A DNA stretch of 64,000 bases from Frigoriflavimonas asaccharolytica (GCF_013294015.1 NZ_JABSNO010000001.1:1-64000); one strand, 5' to 3'. Counted from the stretch's first letter, positions 17,048 through 26,695 are shown. Notes: generated by a model not told the origin, from the sequence alone. A program made the numbers and translations.

Positions 17048-18037
17048 CTATTTAACCAATCTGAAAACAATTTGTTTATTTACATAAAAATACATTAAAT
17101 AGAAAATCTTTTTTTTTAAAGTTAGACTCAAAAAATAATTTTTACCAAAACGTTTGTATCTGAGAATATCGATTGTAGAAATTTTCCGATTATTTCTAAA
17201 TTTTTTCAATTCGGAAGACATTTTTAAAAAAGATTCTTCATCCCTCACGAAAGCTAAATATGCCAAAAAAGTATAAACTCCTTCTAAAATATGAAACCCT
17301 TTAAGTTCTCTTGTATAAATTTTGAAATCAGAATTTGAAAAAGATTTTTCCACGTTTTCTACCGCTTTCAAAATATCTAATCCTTTTTCTGTATGCGTTT
17401 TCGAAATAGAATCTGCTCTTTCTAAATATTGATAATGATAGTTTTGCGTCTGCACAATCGTTTTGCACCTCAACAATAATTGTGGAATTAGTTCTATATC
17501 TTCAAAATGCATCCCTTTTTGAAATCTTTTTCCCGCAAATAATTCTTTTTTAAATAGTTTGTTGCACGCAAAATAACTCATATCTGAAAAAACCGAAAAA
17601 TTGTTTTTCAAATCGATAACTTCTGGCATATTTGGAATTTGAGTGAGTTTTTGGATAATTTTTCCAACCTCATCTACTTTTTGAAGATTGCAAATTGCCA
17701 TTTCTGCCTTATTTTTTTTGGTGAGCTGGTACATTTCTTCAAACATTGTTTGGGAAATATAATCGTCTGAATCTACAAAACCAATATATTCTCCAACCGC
17801 TCTATCAATTCCAAAATTCCTAGCATCGCTCAAACCTCCGTTTTCTTTGGTAAAAGATTTTATTTTTAAAGGAAAATTGGATTGGAATTCATCAATTATT
17901 TTTTGAGAACAATCTGTACTTCCATCATTTATTACCAAAATTTCTAAATCTTGTAAAGTTTGACTTACCAATGAATTCAAACATTTTTCTAGATATTTTT
18001 CAACATTATAAACGGGAACAATTACAGAAACCATCAT
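17048..18037 (-). CDS. Family 2 glycosyltransferase
   Basis: This 329-residue GT-A fold glycosyltransferase has the N-terminal signature SVIVPVYNVEKYLEKCL, the nucleotide-binding NDGSTD (about residues 37-42) and the metal-binding FVDSDDY (about 90-96). It probably adds a sugar to a surface polysaccharide. The start codons ATGATG overlap the stop of the arginase-like gene by four bases, so expression is probably coupled. The acceptor and sugar cannot be read from sequence. Confidence 0.9.
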   Translation of the reverse strand: MMVSVIVPVYNVEKYLEKCLNSLVSQTLQDLEILVINDGSTDCSQKIIDEFQSNFPLKIKSFTKENGGLSDARNFGIDRAVGEYIGFVDSDDYISQTMFEEMYQLTKKNKAEMAICNLQKVDEVGKIIQKLTQIPNMPEVIDLKNNFSVFSDMSYFACNKLFKKELFAGKRFQKGMHFEDIELIPQLLLRCKTIVQTQNYHYQYLERADSISKTHTEKGLDILKAVENVEKSFSNSDFKIYTRELKGFHILEGVYTFLAYLAFVRDEESFLKMSSELKKFRNNRKISTIDILRYKRFGKNYFLSLTLKKKIFYLMYFYVNKQIVFRLVK

Positions 18038-19116
18038 AAATGCAAAGCTTTCTGCAATCTTGGGTTGATGTTTCCACTTTTTGCATTTTTATAGTCATTA
18101 AAACTGCAAGGAATGCAATTTTCTACATTTTCATCCTCTCCAAAATACCACAGATTGGAAAACGTGTCTTTTTGGAAGGTAAATTTTTCATCATCACTCA
18201 ACACATAGAAAAATTCCATTTTTTTCTCCTTCGGATGGGTTTTTTGTATCGTCAAACCTTCTAGAAAATACCAAATCATCTGTGCCAAAAGTTGATGATT
18301 CAGAACTGAACTGGTTTCTAAATTCAAATTAAAAATTCCCAGAGATTGCAGATTCTCACTTAAGCCAATTTCTTTCATGTAGGTGCAAACCTCTCTTCTA
18401 TTCAAGCCATTTACTTGCGGATTTAGAGAAAATGCTTCTCCAAAACTTTCTACCGCATCTGCATTTACGGTTGCCAAATGTGCCTTTCGGAAAAATGGTT
18501 CTACATCGTTAGAATCCTTAATCATTTCTGCCAAACGAACTATATCGAAATCGACTTCTTTGATGAGTTTAATTCCATGATCATCATTCAAATGTTTTTG
18601 ATATCCCAAATGCGAATAATGCTTGAGCGAAAAATTTTTGGAAGAAAATAATCTGGATAAATAATTTTTCTCACTCAAATCTCCTTCATTATCTGCAAGC
18701 TCAACTTTATTAGAAACTTGAGTATAATAGATGTTTTTTTGATGAAAATTTAAAGCTGAAAAAAGGGAAAAACCTAAATCAGAAGTTCCACCAATGATAA
18801 TAGGGATCGTCTTTTTGTAATGACAAGCAGATAGTACTTCTTGCAAAATGTAGTGCGTATCTTGGTAAGATTTTCCGCTAATTAGATTTCCAAAATCAAA
18901 AATAGGCAAATTAAAATCTGATGCAGAAAGTTGAAACAATTCCTTTCGAAAACCCTCAAAATCCACTTTTGCTTCACCTTTTTCCGCTCCCCGCAAATCT
19001 GAAACAAGCAAAATTGCGATTCCGTTTTCGGGTAAATCTTCTACAAGCAAATTGCCCAATTGCCATTTTTCAAAATGTTTTTTTTGCGGAAATAAGATGA
19101 AATCTTCGAAATTCAT
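18034..19116 (-). CDS. Arginase/formimidoylglutamase-fold protein, likely inactive
   Basis: This 360-residue protein has the overall layout of ureohydrolases, which use two Mn ions to hydrolyse guanidino groups. However, the metal ligands are mostly missing. The first motif GG(D/N)H reads GGTS (residues 109-112). The DxHxD region near 130-140 has no Asp-His-Asp. The SxDxDxxD motif reads TVNADAVE (216-223), keeping only Asp220. I infer a non-catalytic member, possibly structural or regulatory. Databases often label such flavobacterial proteins formimidoylglutamase. It lies between topA and a glycosyltransferase; no other histidine-degradation gene is nearby. Confidence 0.75.
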   Translation of the reverse strand: MNFEDFILFPQKKHFEKWQLGNLLVEDLPENGIAILLVSDLRGAEKGEAKVDFEGFRKELFQLSASDFNLPIFDFGNLISGKSYQDTHYILQEVLSACHYKKTIPIIIGGTSDLGFSLFSALNFHQKNIYYTQVSNKVELADNEGDLSEKNYLSRLFSSKNFSLKHYSHLGYQKHLNDDHGIKLIKEVDFDIVRLAEMIKDSNDVEPFFRKAHLATVNADAVESFGEAFSLNPQVNGLNRREVCTYMKEIGLSENLQSLGIFNLNLETSSVLNHQLLAQMIWYFLEGLTIQKTHPKEKKMEFFYVLSDDEKFTFQKDTFSNLWYFGEDENVENCIPCSFNDYKNAKSGNINPRLQKALHL

Positions 19117-19151
19117 TAATAATATTTTTTAAAAACTTCTGCAAATAAACG

Positions 19152-19183
19152 AAAAAAGGCACAGATTATAAACTGTGCCTTTT
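19152..19183 (-). terminator. Intrinsic terminator of topA
   Basis: Perfect arms AGGCACAG (19157-19164) and CTGTGCCT (19173-19180) around an 8-base loop. On the minus strand they are followed by six T. It separates topA from the arginase-like gene. Confidence 0.9.
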
Positions 19184-19202
19184 GATTGTAGTTAAATTTA
19201 TT

Positions 19203-21779
19203 TTACTTTTTCGCCGCCGGTTTTTTTGCAGGTGCTTTTTTCGCGGCTGGCTTTTTTGCCGCAACTGCTTTCTTTTTTGCTGGCGCCTTTTTCTTCACAA
19301 CTTTGAAGGCATTTTTATCTTGATCCGTGATCCAAGCTTTTACTTCATCTAGAGAAATTTCTAGCAAATCTTCTGGAGTATATTTTTCACCTTCCTTTGT
19401 TCTAGGGATTTTAAAAATTTTCTTGTTCAATTTTACCAGTGGTCCCCATCTCGCGTTTTCTATGGAAATTTTCTCGTCTTCCCATTGTTGAATGTATCTA
19501 TTGGCTTCTTTTTCCAATTTTGCATCTATCAATTCTGCAATATCATTCTGGCTTAAATTATCAAAATCATAGCGTTTTGGCACATTGATGAAAATTCCTT
19601 TAAATTTAATGAAAGGTCCAAATCTCCCTGTTCCTTTGGTTACACCTTCACCTTTATAAGAAGCTATTGGCGCGTCTGCTATTTGCTTTTCTTTTATTAT
19701 TTCTTGGGCTCTTTCATCATTCACAGCCAGTGGATTTTCACCTTTTGGGATGCTGATAAATTCTTCTCCCCATTTTACATAAGGTCCAAATCTTCCTAAA
19801 CCAACCAAAACTGGTTTTCCCTCATATTCTGTAAGATCAAATGGAATTTTGAAAAGTTCTAAAGCTTCCTCAAAAGTGATGGTCGCAATATTTTGATGCG
19901 CCATCAAACTTGCAAATTTTGGAGTTTCTTCATCGTCTTGCTCGCCGATTTGCACCATTGGTCCAAATCTTCCGATTCTTGCGATTAGCGTTTTGCCCGA
20001 TTTTGGATCTTTTCCTAAAATTCTTTCTCCATTTGCACGGTCTGCATTTTCTTGCACATCTTCAATTCTCGGATGAAAATCATTGTAGAAATTGTGCAAA
20101 GTATCTTTCCATTTTTCTTGTCCGTTTGCAATATCATCAAAATCTTGCTCCACTTTTGCTGTGAAACCATAATCTAGAACTTCTGCAAAATTTTCGGCTA
20201 GAAAATCATTTACAACTTCACCAATATCTGTAGGAACGAATTTATTTTTATCGCCACCAAATTTATCTATTAATGTTTCAGATTTTATTTCATTTTTTGC
20301 CAGCGTGATTTTTAGGATGTCTCTTTCCTGCGGATCTATTTCTCTCTTGTCTACGTATTCTCTATTTTGTATCGTTTGGATAGTTGGTGCGTAAGTAGAA
20401 GGTCTTCCGATGCCTAATTCCTCCAATTTTTTCACCAAACCTGCTTCTGTAAATCTTGCACTCGGCTTTGAAAATTTTTCTGTAGCCGTAATTTTTTTGT
20501 AGGATAAAATTTCTCCTACGCTTACTTTTGGCAACAATTTTTCGTTGTCTTCTGCATCGTCTTCATCATTTTTGAAAATACCATACGCTCTCAAAAATCC
20601 ATCAAAAACGATTACTTCTCCTTGCGCTTCAAAATGTTGTGGCAATTTTTCATTCCCGATTTCTATAACGGTTTTTTCTATTTTGGCATTTTCCATTTGG
20701 CTCGCCAATGTTCTCTTGTAAATTAATTGGTATAATTTATTCAATTGCGCATCCGGAACATTTTTTACACCAAAATCAGTTGGGCGAATTGCCTCGTGAG
20801 CTTCTTGTGCAGAAGAAGATTTTGTGGTATAATTTCTTGGTTTGCTGTATTCTTTGCCATATTCTTTTAAGATCTGAACTTCTGCACCATTGATGGCATC
20901 TTGAGAAAGATTCACAGAATCCGTTCTCATATAAGTAATGAAACCTTCTTCGTACAATCTTTGGGCTACTCTCATCGTTCCAGAAACGCCGTAACCTAAT
21001 CTATTACTGGCTTCTTGTTGTAAGGTTGATGTGGTGAAAGGTGCCGAAGCAGTTCTTGTACCAGGTTTTTTCTCAACATTTAAAACTTTAAAATCTACTT
21101 CCTGAGATTGTTTCAAGAAATTTTCTGCGTCGGCTCCATTGGGAAAATCTTTTTTCAGCTTAGCCGCAATATCCTGTTGCTCTTTATTGGTGAAAACTCC
21201 TTCTACTTTGAAGGTGCTTTTCGGCTCAAAATGTCTTATTTCTTTTTCTCTTTCTACTACCAATCTTACGGCAACAGATTGAACTCTACCTGCGGAAAGT
21301 CCTGGTTTTACTTTTTTCCAGAGAACTGGAGACATTTCAAAACCTACAATTCTATCTAAAATTCTTCTTGCTTGTTGCGCATTTACTAAATTTTGATCTA
21401 TTTTTCTTGGATTTTCTATCGCTTTTAGAATTGCATTTTTTGTAATTTCATGAAAAACAATACGCCTTGTATTTTCTTCTTTCAATTTCAATTCTTCTGC
21501 CAAATGCCAAGATATTGCCTCACCTTCACGATCCTCATCCGAAGCCAACCAAACGATTGTCGCTTTTTTTGCTGCGGCTTTTAGTTCTGTTACAATTTTC
21601 TTTTTGTCTACAGAAACTTCATAATCCGGTGTGAAAGTTTCCAAATCTATACCCATCCCTTTTTTAGGGAGATCGCGAATGTGTCCGAAACTAGATTTCA
21701 CCTCGTAATCACTACCCAAATATTTCTGAATGGTTTTTGCTTTTGCGGGTGATTCTACAATTACTAGGTTTTTTGACAT
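19203..21779 (-). CDS. topA: DNA topoisomerase I
   Basis: This type IA topoisomerase relaxes negatively supercoiled DNA. The 858-residue protein has an N-terminal Toprim domain (VIVESPAKAKTIQKYLG at residues 6-22, DEDREGEAI near 80) and the active-site Tyr in ITYMRTDS (about residue 282). After the core come four C-terminal repeats with GRFGP or WGP cores (FGPMVQIG, FGPYVKWG, FGPFIKFK, WGPLVKLN). These replace zinc fingers, and a Lys/Ala-rich tail (AKKKAVAAKKPAAKK type) probably binds DNA non-specifically. A TACTTTTG promoter core is just upstream and a terminator follows. Confidence 0.97.
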   Translation of the reverse strand: MSKNLVIVESPAKAKTIQKYLGSDYEVKSSFGHIRDLPKKGMGIDLETFTPDYEVSVDKKKIVTELKAAAKKATIVWLASDEDREGEAISWHLAEELKLKEENTRRIVFHEITKNAILKAIENPRKIDQNLVNAQQARRILDRIVGFEMSPVLWKKVKPGLSAGRVQSVAVRLVVEREKEIRHFEPKSTFKVEGVFTNKEQQDIAAKLKKDFPNGADAENFLKQSQEVDFKVLNVEKKPGTRTASAPFTTSTLQQEASNRLGYGVSGTMRVAQRLYEEGFITYMRTDSVNLSQDAINGAEVQILKEYGKEYSKPRNYTTKSSSAQEAHEAIRPTDFGVKNVPDAQLNKLYQLIYKRTLASQMENAKIEKTVIEIGNEKLPQHFEAQGEVIVFDGFLRAYGIFKNDEDDAEDNEKLLPKVSVGEILSYKKITATEKFSKPSARFTEAGLVKKLEELGIGRPSTYAPTIQTIQNREYVDKREIDPQERDILKITLAKNEIKSETLIDKFGGDKNKFVPTDIGEVVNDFLAENFAEVLDYGFTAKVEQDFDDIANGQEKWKDTLHNFYNDFHPRIEDVQENADRANGERILGKDPKSGKTLIARIGRFGPMVQIGEQDDEETPKFASLMAHQNIATITFEEALELFKIPFDLTEYEGKPVLVGLGRFGPYVKWGEEFISIPKGENPLAVNDERAQEIIKEKQIADAPIASYKGEGVTKGTGRFGPFIKFKGIFINVPKRYDFDNLSQNDIAELIDAKLEKEANRYIQQWEDEKISIENARWGPLVKLNKKIFKIPRTKEGEKYTPEDLLEISLDEVKAWITDQDKNAFKVVKKKAPAKKKAVAAKKPAAKKAPAKKPAAKK

Positions 21780-22173
21780 AAAAGAATTTTTGCAAAAGTA
21801 TATTATTTTTTTTTAGACCGAATTTATTTCCAATATAAAATTTCTATGATTTATATCTGCATTGCATAATATACCAAACAATTTGCTGCGCAAATTTAAT
21901 AAATGGTAAATTTTTGAAGCTTTTCTTGACTTTTATTAATTCCTTAAAATCAAATATTTTACTTAAAAAGTAAGCTTTCTTTTACGAAAAAATATTTAAT
22001 CTATTGATATTTAAAGAAACTCGACATTTGTAAAAACTGCTAGAATTATCTATAAATTAACGAAATTATATTCGGCGAAAAATTCATTATAGCTAATATA
22101 AAGAGTATATTTATTAATCTGCTTTAAATTTATTATATTCGCAACTTATTTTTAACTTAAGAAATTAGAATTG
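21780..22173. other. Divergent promoter region between topA and ileS
   Basis: This 394-base AT-rich gap has no credible gene. On the minus strand TACTTTTG at 21800-21793 serves topA. On the plus strand TATATTCG at 22134-22141 is a weak match for the ileS promoter. I looked for a tRNA-binding leader before ileS and saw none. Confidence 0.6.
21793..21800 (-). promoter_or_regulatory. -7 element of topA
   Basis: TACTTTTG on the minus strand, 13 bases before the topA ATG, matching TAnnTTTG. No good -33 partner was found. Confidence 0.5.
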
Positions 22174-25100
22174 ATGAGTCAATTTACCGAATATAAAGGC
22201 CTGAATCTTACTGAAATAGCGACAAGAATTTCCGATTTTTGGAAAGAAAACAACACTTTCGAAAAATCTGTAGAAATTCGCAATGGAAAACCAGAATACG
22301 TTTTTTATGAAGGTCCACCTTCTGCAAACGGAATGCCTGGAATTCACCACGTTATGGCAAGAGCTTTGAAAGATATTTTTTGCCGTTACCAAACACAAAA
22401 TGGAAAACAAGTTTTCCGAAAAGCAGGTTGGGATACACACGGATTGCCGATAGAATTGGGTGTAGAAAAAGAATTGGGCATCACAAAAGAAGACATCGGC
22501 AAAAAAATTTCTGTAGAAGAATATAACGATGCTTGCCGAAAAGCTGTGATGAAATACACAGACGTGTGGAATGATCTTACAGAAAAAATAGGCTATTGGG
22601 TAGATTTAAAAGATCCATACATTACCTATGAGCCAAAATACATGGAAACAGTTTGGTGGCTTCTGAAAGAATTATATAAAAAAGATCTCTTATATAAAGG
22701 TTACACCATTCAACCGTATTCTCCTGCTGCAGGAACTGGACTTTCTTCGCACGAATTAAATCAACCAGGAACTTATAGAGATGTATCTGATACAACGGTT
22801 GTTGCACAATTTAAATTAAAAAAAGCACCAAAAGACGCCAACGAAACTTGGAAAAAACTTTCTGCATTGGCTTTTGCAGATGCTAGTTTGGATACTGAAG
22901 AAATTGCAGGTGCTTCTTGTGGTGGCGCTTTGCATTGGGAAGAATTTGATCAAAACCAACCAAAAACAGATGTCTATTTTCTAGCTTGGACTACTACACC
23001 ATGGACTTTACCTTCTAATACTGCATTGGCAGTTGGTAGAGATATAGAATATGTTTTGGTGAAAACATTTAACCAATATACTTTTGAGCCAATAAATATA
23101 CTTTTGGCAAGAGTTCTCCTAGAGAAAAACTTTGGAAAGAAATATGCAGTCGGAACGGATGAAGATTTTGCAAAGTACACTTCAGAATCAAAAGTAATTC
23201 CCTATCAAATTCTATCTGAATTTACTGGAGCAGATTTAGCTGGAATAGAATACGAACAGTTAATACCTTGGTTTTTGCCAGCAGAAAATCCGGAAAATGC
23301 TTTTAGATTAATTATTGGTGATTTTGTAACCACAGAAGATGGAACTGGTATTGTGCATATTGCGCCAACATTTGGTGCAGATGATGCAAGAGTGGGAAAA
23401 GAAAATAATATCTCGCCACTTTTGGTGAAAGATAAAAATGACAGTTTGGTTCCTTTAGTTAATCTGCAAGGAAAATTCATCAAAGGAGAAAACGTACCAG
23501 AATTATTTGCTGATAAATTCATCAAAAATGAATATTACGAACAAGGAACGGCACCCGAAAAATCTTGGGATGTAGAACTTGCAATTCTGTTAAAAACTGA
23601 AAACAAAGCCTTTAAGGTAGAGAAATACGCTCACTCATATCCACATTGTTGGCGAACTGATAAGCCAGTTTTATATTATCCTATGGATTCTTGGTTTGTA
23701 AAAATGTCGTCTCTAAAAGACCGTTTGGTTGCCTTAAATGAAACCATCAATTGGAAACCAAAATCTACTGGAGAAGGTAGATTTGCAAATTGGCTCGCAA
23801 ACGTAAACGATTGGAATTTATCTCGTTCTAGATATTGGGGAATTCCTTTGCCAATTTGGCGTACAGAAGATTTGAAAGAAGAAATAATCATCGGATCTGT
23901 GGAAGAATTGATGAATGAAATTGAAAAATCTATTTCCGCAGGTTTCATGACTGCAAATCCATTTGCAGATTTTGAAATCGGAAATATGTCTGTAGAAAAT
24001 TACTTAAATATCGACTTACACAAAAATATTGTTGATAAAATCATATTATCATCCGCTTCTGGAAAACCGATGACTCGTGAAACAGATTTGATTGATGTAT
24101 GGTTTGATTCTGGCTCTATGCCTTATGCACAACTCCATTATCCTTTTGAAAACAAGGAAATGATCGATTCTAATAAAGCATTTCCAGCAGATTTTATTGC
24201 GGAAGGTGTAGATCAAACCCGTGGTTGGTTTTATACTTTGCATGCCATTGCAACGTCAGTTTTTGATTCCGTGGCCTACAAAAATGTAATGAGCAACGGT
24301 TTGGTTCTAGATAAAAATGGACAAAAAATGTCCAAACGTTTAGGAAATGCTGTAGATCCTTTCACCACTTTGGATAAATACGGACCAGATGCAACACGTT
24401 GGTACATGATTTCTAATGCAAACCCTTGGGAAAATCTAAAATTTGATCTAGAAGGAATTGATGAAGTTCGTAGAAAATTCTTCGGTACTTTATACAATAC
24501 CTACTCGTTTTTTGCATTATACGCTAATGTAGATGGATTTAATTATTCTGAAAAAGATGTAGAAAATCGTCCAGAAATAGACCGCTGGATTTTGGCAGAA
24601 CTCAATTTATTAATAAAAGAAGTTACCGCATATTACGAAGATTACGAACCTACGAAAGTTGCAAGAGCGATCAATACTTTTGTGAATGACAATCTGAGCA
24701 ACTGGTATGTAAGACTTTGCAGAAGACGTTTCTGGAAAGGCGATTATTCTGAGGATAAAATTTCTGCTTACCAAATCCTTTATACATGTTTGGAAACGGT
24801 AGCGAAAATTTCTGCACCAATTGCACCATTTTTCATGGATCAATTATACCAAGATTTGAATAAAATTTCTGGAAAGAATGAAGCAAATTCTGTTCATTTA
24901 ACGGATTTTCCTCTGGCTGATGAAAATTTAATTGATCTAAGTCTTGTAGAAAAAACGCACTTAGCGCAGCAAATTACATCTATGGTATTTTCTTTGAGAA
25001 AAAAGGAAAACATACGTGTGAGACAGCCATTGCAGAAAGTTTTGATTCCAGTAATGGACGCTAAAATACAAGCGCAAATAGAAGCAGTATCGGAATTGAT

Positions 25101-25683
25101 AAAACAAGAAGTAAATGTAAAAGAACTTCAATTAATCAATACAGAAGAAGCTTCACATTTGATTGTGAAACAAATAAAACCCAATTTCAAAAGTTTGGGC
25201 GCAAAATTAGGAAAAGACATGAAAATGGTGGCAAATGAAATCACTAATTTCTCTGCCGAAGATATTGCTAATTTAGAAAAAGAAGGTAAAAAAGAAATTC
25301 AAGGTTATGAAATTTCTCTGGAAGATGTAGAAATTTCTACTAAAGATATTCCAGGTTGGACGGTTGCGAGCGAAGGTAAAATGACGGTTGCATTGGATTT
25401 AACCTTAACGGATGAATTGAAGGCAGAAGGAATTGCGAGAGAATTTGTGAATCGCGTACAAAACATTAGAAAAGAAAAAGGTTTTGATCTTACGGACAGA
25501 ATCATCATTGAAATTGAAGAAAATTGTCCTTTTAAAACTGAAATTTTAGATAATAAAAATTATATTTCTGCAGAAGTATTGTCAAATGAAATAGAAATTG
25601 TAATTTCACTTGCAAAATTCCAAGATATAGAAATTGATGAGGAAACTTTCAAAATCAATGTCCAAAGGATTGGAGAGCAATAA
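22174..25683 (+). CDS. ileS: Isoleucyl-tRNA synthetase
   Basis: This class I synthetase charges tRNA-Ile. The 1169-residue enzyme carries the HIGH-equivalent GPPSANGMPGIHH (about residues 49-60), a large editing insertion, the KMSKR motif (about residue 717) and an anticodon-binding domain. The long C-terminal part lacks the zinc-finger cysteines of the Escherichia coli enzyme, as in the longer eukaryote-like IleRS type often found in Bacteroidota. The first ATG at 22174 is preferred to the TTG immediately before it. The type is of interest because such enzymes are often naturally tolerant of mupirocin; that is family knowledge and not shown here. Confidence 0.97.
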   Translation: MSQFTEYKGLNLTEIATRISDFWKENNTFEKSVEIRNGKPEYVFYEGPPSANGMPGIHHVMARALKDIFCRYQTQNGKQVFRKAGWDTHGLPIELGVEKELGITKEDIGKKISVEEYNDACRKAVMKYTDVWNDLTEKIGYWVDLKDPYITYEPKYMETVWWLLKELYKKDLLYKGYTIQPYSPAAGTGLSSHELNQPGTYRDVSDTTVVAQFKLKKAPKDANETWKKLSALAFADASLDTEEIAGASCGGALHWEEFDQNQPKTDVYFLAWTTTPWTLPSNTALAVGRDIEYVLVKTFNQYTFEPINILLARVLLEKNFGKKYAVGTDEDFAKYTSESKVIPYQILSEFTGADLAGIEYEQLIPWFLPAENPENAFRLIIGDFVTTEDGTGIVHIAPTFGADDARVGKENNISPLLVKDKNDSLVPLVNLQGKFIKGENVPELFADKFIKNEYYEQGTAPEKSWDVELAILLKTENKAFKVEKYAHSYPHCWRTDKPVLYYPMDSWFVKMSSLKDRLVALNETINWKPKSTGEGRFANWLANVNDWNLSRSRYWGIPLPIWRTEDLKEEIIIGSVEELMNEIEKSISAGFMTANPFADFEIGNMSVENYLNIDLHKNIVDKIILSSASGKPMTRETDLIDVWFDSGSMPYAQLHYPFENKEMIDSNKAFPADFIAEGVDQTRGWFYTLHAIATSVFDSVAYKNVMSNGLVLDKNGQKMSKRLGNAVDPFTTLDKYGPDATRWYMISNANPWENLKFDLEGIDEVRRKFFGTLYNTYSFFALYANVDGFNYSEKDVENRPEIDRWILAELNLLIKEVTAYYEDYEPTKVARAINTFVNDNLSNWYVRLCRRRFWKGDYSEDKISAYQILYTCLETVAKISAPIAPFFMDQLYQDLNKISGKNEANSVHLTDFPLADENLIDLSLVEKTHLAQQITSMVFSLRKKENIRVRQPLQKVLIPVMDAKIQAQIEAVSELIKQEVNVKELQLINTEEASHLIVKQIKPNFKSLGAKLGKDMKMVANEITNFSAEDIANLEKEGKKEIQGYEISLEDVEISTKDIPGWTVASEGKMTVALDLTLTDELKAEGIAREFVNRVQNIRKEKGFDLTDRIIIEIEENCPFKTEILDNKNYISAEVLSNEIEIVISLAKFQDIEIDEETFKINVQRIGEQ

Positions 25684-25747
25684 TTGATGCGATAATCGTA
25701 TTAATTATTAAAAAATAAATTTAAAAATAACTTCATACAATAAAGAT

Positions 25748-26128
25748 ATGAGCGAAGGAAGACAAAGATACAGCGATGCAGATTTGCAGGAATTTAAGGA
25801 ATTGGTGCAGGCAAAAATTGCAAAAGCAGAAAAAGACTTGGGATTGATCAACGAGAATTTTGTGAACAATAAAAATAACGGAACAGATGATACTTCCCCA
25901 ACTTTTAAAGCCTTTGAAGAAGGTGCAGAAACGTTGAGCAAAGAGCAAAATTCTATTTTGGCAGGAAGACAAGAAAAATTTGTGCGAGATTTAAAACATG
26001 CATTAATTCGAATTGAAAATAAAACCTACGGAATTTGTAGAGTTACGGGGAAATTGATTCCGAAAGACAGATTAAGAGCTGTTCCGCACGCTACTTTAAG
26101 TATCGAAGCGAAGAATATGCAACGATAG
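25748..26128 (+). CDS. DksA/TraR-like protein lacking most zinc cysteines
   Basis: This 126-residue protein has the DksA/TraR layout: an N-terminal coiled-coil region (about residues 10-90) and a C-terminal segment equivalent to the zinc finger. The canonical CxxC...CxxC is reduced to one cysteine: Cys97, Thr100, Ser118 and Ala121 occupy the four positions, while the surrounding framework (YGIC, KLIPKDRLRAVPHAT) is kept. DksA proteins bind the RNA polymerase secondary channel in the stringent response. A cysteine-poor form suggests a metal-independent fold. It follows ileS by 64 bases. Confidence 0.85.
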   Translation: MSEGRQRYSDADLQEFKELVQAKIAKAEKDLGLINENFVNNKNNGTDDTSPTFKAFEEGAETLSKEQNSILAGRQEKFVRDLKHALIRIENKTYGICRVTGKLIPKDRLRAVPHATLSIEAKNMQR

Positions 26129-26137
26129 AATTAGGAA

Positions 26138-26171
26138 TTAGGCTTTAGGCTTTAGGCTTTAGGCTTTAGGC
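26138..26171 (+). repeat. Tandem 7-bp repeat TTTAGGC
   Basis: Four perfect copies of TTTAGGC follow one six-base partial copy (TTAGGC), starting 10 bases after the stop of the DksA-like gene. The unit looks like a telomere motif by chance. There is no associated hairpin. Confidence 0.9.
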
Positions 26172-26184
26172 AAAATACGTTTTT

Positions 26185-26427
26185 ATGCAAACATTTTTTA
26201 TAATCTCGGCGTTTGCGGTTGTTTTAATCTATTTTTTTCGAAAAAACATCAAAGAAAAAATAGTTCCAAATAAGGAAAAACAATATACAATTGATGATCA
26301 ATTCAACTCTGATAAGCGAGATCGGGAAAAAGAAATAGACGAACTTTTATCTAAAATGGGTAAAAACGGTATAGAAGATTTAAGCAAAAAAGATAAAAAT
26401 AGATTGGAAGAACTTTCTAAAAAATAA
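26185..26427 (+). CDS. Small membrane-anchored protein, DUF6576-like
   Basis: This 80-residue protein has one N-terminal membrane segment (FFIISAFAVVLIYFF, residues 4-18) and a charged cytoplasmic tail. The tail ends in DELLSKMGKNGIEDLSKKDKNRLEELSKK, a helix-turn pattern like the C-terminal tails of flavobacterial rhomboid proteases (DUF6576). The function is unknown. It lies between the DksA-like gene and a small DUF2683-like gene and precedes lspA. Confidence 0.65.
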   Translation: MQTFFIISAFAVVLIYFFRKNIKEKIVPNKEKQYTIDDQFNSDKRDREKEIDELLSKMGKNGIEDLSKKDKNRLEELSKK

Positions 26428-26435
26428 AAAAAATT

Positions 26436-26615
26436 ATGGAATCATACGTAGTTCACCCAAAAAATGAGATGGAACTTAAAGCCTTGAAAGGCACTTTGCG
26501 AGATATGGGTATTAAATTCGAAAGGTACAACCCTGCTTACACGCAGAAAAACCCTATAAAAGAGCAAAAAGTTCAGGAAAAAAAAGACGCTAAATTCTTT
26601 AAGCCAAAGAAGTAA
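26436..26615 (+). CDS. Small DUF2683-like protein
   Basis: This 59-residue ORF starts with ATG nine bases after the previous stop. It encodes SYVVHPKNEMELKALKG near the N terminus, then a Lys-rich tail ending FFKPKK. The N-terminal pattern (beta strand, PKNExELKALK, helix) resembles the short DUF2683 proteins of Bacteroidota, some of which sit next to toxin genes. No toxin partner is next to it here. A strong terminator follows 30 bases later, supporting a real transcript end. Confidence 0.6.
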   Translation: MESYVVHPKNEMELKALKGTLRDMGIKFERYNPAYTQKNPIKEQKVQEKKDAKFFKPKK

Positions 26616-26644
26616 AAGTTTCTGCTTTTTAAAAATACAAAACC

Positions 26645-26679
26645 AAAACTTCGTTTTAATCTTAAAAAACGAAGTTTTT
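26645..26679 (+). terminator. Intrinsic terminator after the DUF2683-like gene
   Basis: Arms AAAACTTCGTTTT (26645-26657) and AAAACGAAGTTTT (26666-26678) form a perfect 13-pair stem with its own T-run. It insulates lspA, which starts 17 bases later. Confidence 0.85.
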
Positions 26680-26695
26680 CATTAAAATAAAAATC

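Noticed and set aside
21780-22173. T-box leader before ileS
   Set aside because: No specifier-loop or T-box consensus was visible and such leaders are not expected in this phylum.
26138-26171. CRISPR-like or telomeric array
   Set aside because: The unit is only seven bases with no spacers, and the window gives no sign of a chromosome end.
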